Origin: Thermoanaerobacterales bacterium UBA4877
Lineage (GTDB): Bacteria > Bacillota > Thermoanaerobacteria > Thermoanaerobacterales > UBA4877
NCBI GenBank assembly: GCA_002399345.1
Contig: DHDL01000023.1
Location: 5,794-27,053, forward strand
DNA length: 21,260 nt
Direction: 5' to 3'
The notes beneath the pieces are model-generated. The model searched no databases. It had not been told where the DNA came from and saw only the letters and a program-made list of their open reading frames with translations. This document shows positions 14,949-21,260 of the stretch, one piece after another (position 1 is the first letter of the stretch; each line of letters starts with the position of its first letter). Made by a program: the position numbers and the translations under genes.

Positions 14949-17024
14949 TTATTTTGCCACCTTTACCTTCGGGTTGGCCGCTTCAATTATCTTTTCCGAT
15001 ATAGAAGGAAGCACCTCTTCATATCTCTCAAACCTCATAGAAAATGATCCTCTTGCCTGTGTTATAGACCGCAGATCATTTCCGTATTTATACATTTCAG
15101 CCTGCGGCACCTCGGCTATTACAAGCTGAAAACCATTCTTAGGATTCATACCCAGGATTTTACCGCGCCTTTTATTAAGATCTCCTATGATATCACCCAT
15201 ATACTCTTCCGGTACCTGTACCTCTACATGCATCACAGGTTCCAAAAGCACAGGATTAGCCTGCTCCATTCCCTTTTTAAATGCTAACGAAGCCGCTATC
15301 TTAAAGGACATCTCCGATGAATCCACCGGGTGATAAGAACCGTCTACAAGGGTCGCCTTCATATTTACCACCGGATAACCTGCCAGTATCCCGTGCTTAA
15401 TGCAATCTCTCAAGCCTTTCTCCACGGCAGGTATATATTGTTTTGGTACTGAGCCCCCAAATATCTTTTCCTCAAAAACAAAATCTCCCTCAGCAGGCTC
15501 AAAGTCTATCCAGACGTGTCCGAATTGTCCGTGTCCACCCGTTTGCTTTTTATGTTTGCCTTCCACATGGGCCTTACCCTTGATAGTTTCCCTATATGGT
15601 ATCTTTGGCTGTGTTAGTATGCACTCCACCCCGAATTTATCCATAAGTTTTCTCGCTATCACTTCAAGATGCAATTCTCCCATACCTTTTATTACGGTCT
15701 GTCCTGTTTCGGCGTTCCGTTCCACTTCAAACGTGGGATCCTCTTCCATCAACCGGGCCAGGCCGGAATTGATTTTTTCATCGTCTCCTTTAGACTTGGG
15801 CTCAATCGCCAGTTCAAGAGACGGTGCAGGAAACTCGATAGGCGGATACTTAACCTTTTTGCCTGCATCACATAATGTATCGGAAGTAGCCGTTACCGCA
15901 AGCTTCGAAACAGCCCCTATATCACCTGACACTAGCCTGTCTACCGGAATCTGTTTTTTACCCTTTATAAGATAAAGCTGTCCAACCTTTTCCTTGGCGT
16001 TTTTATTCGGATTATAAACACTGCCATCACTATTTATTGTACCCAAAAGCACTCTGAATATTGATAACCTGCCTACAAAGGGATCGGCTATTGTTTTGAA
16101 TACAAAAGCAGAAAACGGATCATCCTCCTTGGGATACCTTATCTCCGTTTCCTCATCAGCCGTGTTTATTCCCTCGATATCTTCCCTATCAGCCGGTGAG
16201 GGAGCATAATCAACCAAAAAGTCCAGCAAAGCCTCCACGCCGATACACTGCTGTCCAGACCCGACCAAAACAGGTATTGCATCGCCACTGATCACCGCTG
16301 TTTTTAATCCGGACTTAATCTCTTCAGCCGTGAGTTCCTCTCCTGAAAAGTATTTATCCATCAGCTCCTCACTGGTTCCTGCAACAACCTCTAAGAGTTC
16401 ATCTCTCGCGGACTCCGCTAGAGGTACCATATCCTGAGGTATTTCGCTATTTACCATCTTATCATTTTTTTGTACAAACGCTTTCATATTGATCAAATCA
16501 ATATAACCCGAAAAATTGTTTTCCTTGCCTATAGGAAGCATAAAGGGAATCACGCTATTACCAAAGGTATCTTTTATCTGTTTTAATGTCTTATCAAAGT
16601 CGGCATTTTCTCTATCCATTTTATTAATAAAAAATGCCCGCGGAATATTCATATTCGACAAACGTGAGCACACCTTTTCAGTTCCTACCTCTACACCTGA
16701 TGCCGCACATACAACCACTACACCAAAATCAACTGCCCGGAGACTTGCTACGACCTCACCTTCAAAATCAAAATATCCCGGGGTATCCAATATATTAATC
16801 CCTGTACCTTTCCACTCAATAGGAGCTATAGACAAGGATATGGAAACCTGTCTTTTGATCTCTTCATTGTCATAATCCATAGTAGTATTTCCTTCATTAA
16901 TTTTGCCCATCCTGTCTATCGCCTTTGCTGCATACAGCATTGCTTCTGACAGCGTTGTCTTGCCTGCCCCTCCATGGGCGTAAATTCCTACATTTCTTAC
17001 AGACGCCGGTTTGTAATCGTTCAC
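14949..17024 (-). CDS. EF-G-like translational GTPase (EF-G2 subfamily)
   Basis: 691 aa, full EF-G length. P-loop AHGGAGKTT (16-24) instead of the AHxDxGKTT of canonical EF-G. Switch II is DTPGYFDFEGE (79-89) and the guanine motif is NKMD (133-136). Domains II-V follow, including GMGELHLEVI and the domain IV segment GGHGQFGHVWI. The canonical DTPGH histidine, needed for ribosome-stimulated GTP hydrolysis in EF-Tu and EF-G, is Tyr82 here. That and the GGAG P-loop place it in the paralogous EF-G2 group rather than the housekeeping fusA, which normally lies with the str operon. Precise function unknown; a specialised translation or ribosome-recycling role is inferred. GTG start with AGGGAGATG upstream. 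No terminator before the proS promoter, and no clear promoter in the 161-bp region upstream (17025-17185). Confidence 0.92.
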   Translation of the reverse strand: MNDYKPASVRNVGIYAHGGAGKTTLSEAMLYAAKAIDRMGKINEGNTTMDYDNEEIKRQVSISLSIAPIEWKGTGINILDTPGYFDFEGEVVASLRAVDFGVVVVCAASGVEVGTEKVCSRLSNMNIPRAFFINKMDRENADFDKTLKQIKDTFGNSVIPFMLPIGKENNFSGYIDLINMKAFVQKNDKMVNSEIPQDMVPLAESARDELLEVVAGTSEELMDKYFSGEELTAEEIKSGLKTAVISGDAIPVLVGSGQQCIGVEALLDFLVDYAPSPADREDIEGINTADEETEIRYPKEDDPFSAFVFKTIADPFVGRLSIFRVLLGTINSDGSVYNPNKNAKEKVGQLYLIKGKKQIPVDRLVSGDIGAVSKLAVTATSDTLCDAGKKVKYPPIEFPAPSLELAIEPKSKGDDEKINSGLARLMEEDPTFEVERNAETGQTVIKGMGELHLEVIARKLMDKFGVECILTQPKIPYRETIKGKAHVEGKHKKQTGGHGQFGHVWIDFEPAEGDFVFEEKIFGGSVPKQYIPAVEKGLRDCIKHGILAGYPVVNMKATLVDGSYHPVDSSEMSFKIAASLAFKKGMEQANPVLLEPVMHVEVQVPEEYMGDIIGDLNKRRGKILGMNPKNGFQLVIAEVPQAEMYKYGNDLRSITQARGSFSMRFERYEEVLPSISEKIIEAANPKVKVAK

Positions 17025-17185
17025 AATACATCATCTCCCTTGTGCCTTAGGTGTTATATAAATATTCTATAAAAAACTTAAATATCCTCTTTTATTCATA
17101 CTTTTCATCAGTATACCGACTCTAAGCAAGCTGTAGTTCACTACATCCATGATGCTCTTTAATACCTACTTTCCCCGGTATAAAC

Positions 17186-18355
17186 TTAACCCGATACTTT
17201 TTCTCTCTTAAATATTCCCATAAGCATCAAAGCAATGGCACCGTCACCCGTTATATTACATGCCGTGCCAAAACTGTCCTGTAATGCAAAGACAGAAATT
17301 AGCAAGGCCACACCCGAAGTATCAAATCCCAATACGGATGTTACAATACCTAATGATGCCATTACGGTACCCCCCGGTACCCCTGGAGCCCCCACTGCAA
17401 ATATACCTAATAAAACTATGAATAACAACATTGTCCCCAGTGTTGGCAGCTGCCCATATAATATTTGGGATATTGTCATACAAAAGAAGGTCTCTGTCAG
17501 TACCGACCCGCAGAGATGTATTGTTGAACATATCGGGATAGTAAAATCAACAATTTCATCATCCAGAACAGCTGATTTTCTGGCGCATTTAAGGGCTACA
17601 GGCATGGTTGCGGCACTGGACATGGTACCGACCGCAGTTAAATAAGCAGGCACATAATGTTTAAATACCTCAGCTGGATTCTTCATGGAGATCAGGCCCG
17701 CAATACCATACAACACAGCCATCCAGATAAATTGACCGATTATAACTATTACGATAACCTTAAGGAAAACAGGCAGTTGTCTTGTAATGCTACCTTCATA
17801 AGCAAGTCCGGCAAAAGTAGTTGCTATAAATATTGGTAATATAGGAACGATCATCTTTTCCACTACCTGCAGTATCATATTATTAAACTCTTTAAGCAGG
17901 ACATCAACATGCTCCGATTTGGTCCATACTGCAGTTAAACCTAATACTATTGATAATACCAGGGCCGACATAACCGACATGACAGGCGGTATATCAAGCT
18001 TAAATAGAACCTCCGGAAGTTTTCTTAATCCTTGAGCCGCATTCTGAATGTTCAAATGTGGAATAATAGCGTAGCCACCGGCTGTTGATAGCGCAGCTGC
18101 CCCGACCGATGATAAATATGCTATCAATAGTGTAACCAATAACATTTTACTTGCATTGGATTTAAGATTTGTTATTGCAGGTGCAATGAAACCAATGATT
18201 ACCAATGGCACGCAGAAAAAAATAAACTGGCCCAATACTTCCTTGACTGTAAGTATTATTTTGATCGGACCGCGCCCTAACATAAGTCCTAATATAATAC
18301 CAACAAATACACCAGCTAACAGCTTCACGATAAGACTATCCTTTATTTTACTCAA
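17186..18355 (-). CDS. DAACS-family amino-acid symporter with altered cation and substrate motifs
   Basis: 389 aa, hydrophobic throughout, with the glutamate-transporter-homologue layout of membrane helices plus two re-entrant hairpins. HP1: TMSSAATMPV (244-253). HP2: GAPGVPGGT (322-330). Helix 8: DSFGTACNITGDG (360-372), where Asp360, Thr364, Asn367 and Asp371 align with the known D394, T398, N401 and D405 of GltPh. The position of the side-chain carboxylate-binding Arg397 is Gly363. The helix 7 NMDGT motif is replaced by HLCGS (280-284). A small or neutral substrate such as cysteine or serine fits both the missing Arg and the neighbouring desulfidase-like gene; this is inference. TTG start with AAAGGGG upstream, 13 nt after the desulfidase C-terminal half, so same operon. 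Confidence 0.9.
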   Translation of the reverse strand: MSKIKDSLIVKLLAGVFVGIILGLMLGRGPIKIILTVKEVLGQFIFFCVPLVIIGFIAPAITNLKSNASKMLLVTLLIAYLSSVGAAALSTAGGYAIIPHLNIQNAAQGLRKLPEVLFKLDIPPVMSVMSALVLSIVLGLTAVWTKSEHVDVLLKEFNNMILQVVEKMIVPILPIFIATTFAGLAYEGSITRQLPVFLKVIVIVIIGQFIWMAVLYGIAGLISMKNPAEVFKHYVPAYLTAVGTMSSAATMPVALKCARKSAVLDDEIVDFTIPICSTIHLCGSVLTETFFCMTISQILYGQLPTLGTMLLFIVLLGIFAVGAPGVPGGTVMASLGIVTSVLGFDTSGVALLISVFALQDSFGTACNITGDGAIALMLMGIFKREKVSG

Positions 18356-18368
18356 ATTAATGCCCCTT

Positions 18369-18977
18369 TCAGTTTATGATTTCTAATATTGCAGCATCAG
18401 TATGATCCAGACCTCTTTTACATAAAAAACCCATATTTTTTATAGTGTCTTCAATTGAGCTTCCTACAACACCTACATTTTTCTCGGCAATTACCCCCTC
18501 CATTGCTAAATAAGCATCTAATACTGCCTCTTCGGCACTTGTCGATAATTTAAATGAACAGGTGTCTTTAGCTCCATCACATATCATTCCCATCAGGTTT
18601 GCAAGAATATTTTGACAGCTTCCCTCTATTTTTTCATCATCCCCTCCCAACATCCATGTTATGGCTGCGGCGGCTCCCACTCCGGCTGCAATTACACAAC
18701 CACATATAGAAGACAGCTTTCCTGTATAAATCTTTACATATCTGTTTATTATATGTGCAAAGAAAACGGCACGGATCAGCTTTTCTTTTCCTATATTCTC
18801 ATATTCGGCAACGACCTTTATAGGCAGGATAACACCTATTCCTTGATTACCGCTGCCGCCGCTGGTCATAATCGGATACTCCCCGCCACCCATCCTCATA
18901 TCACAGGCTGCCGCTGTTAATACCCTTGCCTTAGTAAAAACATCCATATTTAATTTCCCTTGCGAATTTAGTTTCAT
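18369..18977 (-). CDS. C-terminal half of a split L-cysteine desulfidase / serine dehydratase-like protein (CyuA/UPF0597)
   Basis: 202 aa. Contains the family blocks LTAAACDMRMGGGEYPIMTSGGSGNQGIGVILP (about 20-52) and the cysteines C92/C94 (SICGCVIAAG), C133 and C140, which are candidate [4Fe-4S] ligands. The first ATG overlaps the stop of the upstream half (TAATG) and lacks a Shine-Dalgarno. A second in-frame ATG at 18947 has AAGGGA 8 nt upstream and would give 192 aa. It is in a different frame from the upstream half, and together the two match one ~430-aa family member without loss. Either this is a separately translated subunit or a broken gene. Confidence 0.8.
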   Translation of the reverse strand: MKLNSQGKLNMDVFTKARVLTAAACDMRMGGGEYPIMTSGGSGNQGIGVILPIKVVAEYENIGKEKLIRAVFFAHIINRYVKIYTGKLSSICGCVIAAGVGAAAAITWMLGGDDEKIEGSCQNILANLMGMICDGAKDTCSFKLSTSAEEAVLDAYLAMEGVIAEKNVGVVGSSIEDTIKNMGFLCKRGLDHTDAAILEIIN

Positions 18978-19645
18978 TAGAGAGCCGAACCAATATTGAG
19001 TCCCGATTCGGACTTTAAACCCGCTAATGACGCATTCTTATTCATATCAATCCCATCTGTGACAAATTGTATCTTCTCTATTGGAATAGCTTCACATATT
19101 TGTCGTAGCTCTTTTATACTCAAATCTTTTAAAAATTCATAGGATGTCCCTTGACTTTTTTTAAATGGAATATGGTATACCACATTACCGTTAACCTTAA
19201 CCCATTCAACATAGGTATGACCATCCCTCAATTCTAATTCAACTGTTTCTTTATCAGTTCTCAATACAATATTTACATAGATGGATGGCGATGCCTCAAT
19301 ATATGTTGCCGTTACCATACCGCTTGTGACCATATCTTTTGCTGATTGTATATCCTGCTTGTTTATATGCTTTAGTACCATAAGACCATCATCGGCGTAT
19401 CCGCCCGTAACCCCAAGGGCTGCAGCCAGATCCAAACCTTTTCCGCCGGCTCTCGGTATTATAACTGACTTACCGTTTTTAAATATATTCTTACTTGTTA
19501 TGACCCTTATATTTTCAATCTTACCGGTTATGTATTTTTTTGCAAATGCTCCTGCAAACGCAACAGCAGCCGGCTCTGTACAACCTAGAGCAGGTTTGCT
19601 ATCTTCCCGCACAATATCAACCAGAAGGTCCTCTATATCGCTCAT
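18977..19645 (-). CDS. N-terminal half of a split L-cysteine desulfidase / serine dehydratase-like protein (CyuA/UPF0597)
   Basis: 222 aa from ATG 19645, preceded by AAAGGGGGA; an ATG nine codons upstream lacks a ribosome-binding site. Family marks are VREDSKPALGCTEPAAVA, with the conserved Cys22, then IPRAGGKGLDLAAALG and the ending SESGLNIGSAL. Full-length relatives continue directly from this point into the LTAAASDARMGG block, which here is in the next frame. The family uses an iron-sulfur cluster to break down cysteine or serine to pyruvate, ammonia and, from cysteine, sulfide. First gene of an operon with its other half and a symporter. Confidence 0.82.
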   Translation of the reverse strand: MSDIEDLLVDIVREDSKPALGCTEPAAVAFAGAFAKKYITGKIENIRVITSKNIFKNGKSVIIPRAGGKGLDLAAALGVTGGYADDGLMVLKHINKQDIQSAKDMVTSGMVTATYIEASPSIYVNIVLRTDKETVELELRDGHTYVEWVKVNGNVVYHIPFKKSQGTSYEFLKDLSIKELRQICEAIPIEKIQFVTDGIDMNKNASLAGLKSESGLNIGSAL

Positions 19646-19688
19646 ATTTCTTAATCCCCCTTTCTTCTCCATTTTTATACCCTATTAT

Positions 19689-19715
19689 ATTATATATTCT
19701 AAGTGGTACAATCAA
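19689..19715 (-). promoter_or_regulatory. Possible promoter of the desulfidase-symporter operon
   Basis: Minus strand TTGATT (19715-19710), 15-nt spacer, TATAAT (19694-19689). A second TATAAT lies 5 nt downstream. The spacing is not optimal for either, so this is tentative. Confidence 0.4.
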
Positions 19716-19770
19716 ATCCCTCTATAAAACAGTCGATTCATCTTATACATTGAATATTTTGTGTCCCGAT

Positions 19771-19806
19771 AAAAAAATAAGCAGCGGGAAAATTCGCTGC
19801 TTATTT
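19771..19806 (-). terminator. Intrinsic terminator of nrdJ
   Basis: Minus strand AAATAAGCAGCG (19806-19795), 8-nt loop AATTTTCC, CGCTGCTTATTT (19786-19775), followed by a T-tract to 19771. A perfect 12-bp stem, 26 nt after the nrdJ stop. Confidence 0.93.
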
Positions 19807-19832
19807 AAGTACATATAGTTTATAACAAGTGC

Positions 19833-21260
19833 TTAACTGCACTTTGAATAACCACAGTTAGGACAGATGACGCAACCGCTCTCATGCTCTATCTTACTGC
19901 CGCATTCCGGGCAAGTAGCAGTATGGCCCTTCTGATCCTTCTCATCGCCGTTGTCTTGAGTATCCGGGTCACCATCACTGTCTTCCGGGTTTGTTTCATC
20001 CTTCATATCCATTACCTTCTCGATAACCCTAGCTATTGCATCAGGACATGACAGCACTTTTATACGCTTGTCCCTTTCCTTCTGTCTTATAGTGGATAGA
20101 CAGCGTATACCTTTGAGCTGCCCCACCAGTTCTTTTACATCCATACCCGATCTTAAGGCTACGGATGTAAGTCGCGAGGTTGCCTCGGACTGTGACGGAC
20201 ATCCTCCTGCTCTGCCCACATTGGTAAATACCTCGCAGATACCATTCTCATCATAATTTACCGTAATATATAGATTTCCACAGCCTACCCTTACTTTTTC
20301 AGTGATGCCCCGGGTTATTTGCGGTCTTTCCCTGGGTATCAGCGGTTCATCCAAATCTTCTATATCAGCCTTATTGCTGCTACTGTCGCCTATGTTAAGC
20401 ACCTGGGTATCCCTGCTTCCATCCCTGTATATAGTAACACCCTTACAACCCATATCATAAGCCATCAGATATACCTTGCGCACATCATCTTTCGTGGCTT
20501 TGTTGGGAAAGTTTACAGTTTTAGATACAGCATTATCCACATGCTTCTGAAAGGCCGCCTGCATGGATATATGCCAGTATGGTTCTGTATCCAAAGCAGT
20601 GACATAAACCTTTTTAATATCGTCGGGTATATCATCCAGGCCTTTAAGCGTTCCTGCGGCTGAAACCCTCCGCATAAGGGAGTCATTATAAAAACCTCTC
20701 TTCACTGCCATATCTTTAAAAATAGGATTTACATCAAGCAATTCTTCATTGTCCATAACTTTCCTCACAAAAGCCAAAGCAAAGGCAGGCTCTATCCCGC
20801 TGGAAACACCGGCAATTATACTTATAGTGCCGGTTGGCGCTATGGTAGTGGTGGTTGCATTCCTAACCCGCAAATTCTTTTCCCTAAAAATACTCTTATC
20901 CCAATTAGGGAAAACCCCTCTTTTCTTTGCCAGTTCACATGATGCTTCCTTTGATGCCTTGTCAATAAAAGCCATGATCTCATCAGCTAATTTCAAAGCC
21001 TGTTTGCTGTTATATGGTACCTTCATCCTGTAGAGCATATCGGCAAAACCCATAACCCCCAGGCCGATCTTTCTGTTGGCCTTTGTCATTTCATCAATCT
21101 GGGGCAATGGATAACAGTTAACATCGATGACATTGTCCAGAAAGTGTACGGCACTAAAAACAACTTTTTTCAATTTCTTATAATCGACTATATACTCATT
21201 TTTATCATATTTAAGCATGTTGGCAAGGTTAATAGAACCCAGGTTGCAACTTTCATACGG
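19833..21260 (-). CDS. nrdJ: Adenosylcobalamin-dependent (class II) ribonucleotide reductase, C-terminal part
   Basis: 475 residues visible; the frame runs through the right edge, so the N-terminus, including most of the catalytic core, is missing. The first visible residues are PYESCNLGSINLAN, the conserved reductase segment just after the NPCGE active-site motif. ATTTTIAPTGTISIIAGVSSGIEP and TIYRDGSRDTQVL are typical of vitamin-B12-dependent reductases. An acidic linker (PEDSDGDPDTQDNGDEKD) leads to a C-terminal cysteine cluster over the last ~26 residues (CPECG...CVICPNCGYSKC), acting as a zinc ribbon and/or redox-active cysteine pair for reducing the active-site disulfide. It converts ribonucleotides to deoxyribonucleotides without oxygen. 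Ends at a strong terminator. Confidence 0.95.
   Translation of the reverse strand, partial: PYESCNLGSINLANMLKYDKNEYIVDYKKLKKVVFSAVHFLDNVIDVNCYPLPQIDEMTKANRKIGLGVMGFADMLYRMKVPYNSKQALKLADEIMAFIDKASKEASCELAKKRGVFPNWDKSIFREKNLRVRNATTTTIAPTGTISIIAGVSSGIEPAFALAFVRKVMDNEELLDVNPIFKDMAVKRGFYNDSLMRRVSAAGTLKGLDDIPDDIKKVYVTALDTEPYWHISMQAAFQKHVDNAVSKTVNFPNKATKDDVRKVYLMAYDMGCKGVTIYRDGSRDTQVLNIGDSSSNKADIEDLDEPLIPRERPQITRGITEKVRVGCGNLYITVNYDENGICEVFTNVGRAGGCPSQSEATSRLTSVALRSGMDVKELVGQLKGIRCLSTIRQKERDKRIKVLSCPDAIARVIEKVMDMKDETNPEDSDGDPDTQDNGDEKDQKGHTATCPECGSKIEHESGCVICPNCGYSKCS

Noticed and set aside
15400..15975. Long plus-strand open frame (191 codons) opposite the EF-G-like gene.
   Set aside because: It mirrors the codon structure of a well-supported minus-strand gene, has no ribosome-binding site or family motifs, and its composition is that of an antisense shadow. 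The same applies to the other plus-strand frames opposite clpC, radA, ispD and nrdJ.
17025..17185. 161-bp gap between the symporter and EF-G-like genes as a possible riboswitch or terminator (TGTAG/CTACA hairpin near 17142-17155).
   Set aside because: The hairpin is only 5 bp with no T-tract, and no known riboswitch core or convincing -35/-10 pair could be found.
1..21260. CRISPR array, insertion sequence, tRNA/rRNA genes or prophage.
   Set aside because: No spaced direct repeats, transposase motifs, terminal repeats, tRNA cloverleaf or rRNA signatures were seen on either strand.

Overview
The window looks like a chromosomal segment of an anaerobic, low-to-moderate GC Clostridia (Firmicutes) bacterium. 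The evidence is a CtsR-McsA-McsB-ClpC stress operon with a canonical CtsR box, a proline T-box leader, a YacL-type PIN-TRAM membrane protein beside MEP-pathway genes, an oxygen-independent B12-type ribonucleotide reductase and an S-layer-anchored nucleotidase. All genes but one are on the minus strand, so the natural reading direction is from high to low coordinates. Several starts are TTG or GTG. I see no mobile element, CRISPR array, rRNA or tRNA.

Reading right to left: (i) the C-terminal part of nrdJ enters from the right edge and ends at a strong terminator. (ii) A two-part amino-acid module follows. It is a cysteine desulfidase/serine dehydratase-like protein (CyuA/UPF0597 type) split into two frames at a TAATG junction, followed by an unusual DAACS-family symporter. 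(iii) Next is a single EF-G-like GTPase gene of the EF-G2 type. (iv) proS follows, with its own promoter and a complete T-box leader. (v) Then come two small overlapping genes of unknown function, whose ribosome-binding site lies in a perfect 15-bp inverted repeat. (vi) The heat-shock operon ctsR-mcsA-mcsB-clpC has a CtsR box just downstream of a near-consensus promoter. radA follows with an additional promoter of its own.

(vii) The only plus-strand gene (6092-6487) is driven by a perfect TTGACA-17-TATAAT promoter. It meets radA tail to tail, with the two stop codons overlapping on a TTAA. It sits where disA is found in the classical ctsR-mcsA-mcsB-clpC-radA-disA-yacL-ispD-ispF order. (viii) The yacL-ispD-lipase-ispF operon follows. 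An LCAT-like alpha/beta hydrolase is inserted between the two MEP-pathway genes and is translationally coupled to ispF. (ix) Last is a monocistronic secreted SLH-domain 5'-nucleotidase. Its intrinsic terminator lies inside the apparent reading frame.

Taken together, the segment combines protein quality control (CtsR/McsAB/ClpC), DNA repair (RadA), isoprenoid precursor synthesis (IspD, IspF), translation (ProS, EF-G2), deoxynucleotide supply (NrdJ), amino-acid catabolism and transport, and phosphate/nucleotide scavenging at the cell surface. The least explained parts are the small-gene pair with its hairpin-embedded start, the split desulfidase with its transporter lacking the usual cation and Arg ligands, the lipase inside the MEP operon, and the nucleotidase whose stop codon lies beyond its terminator.
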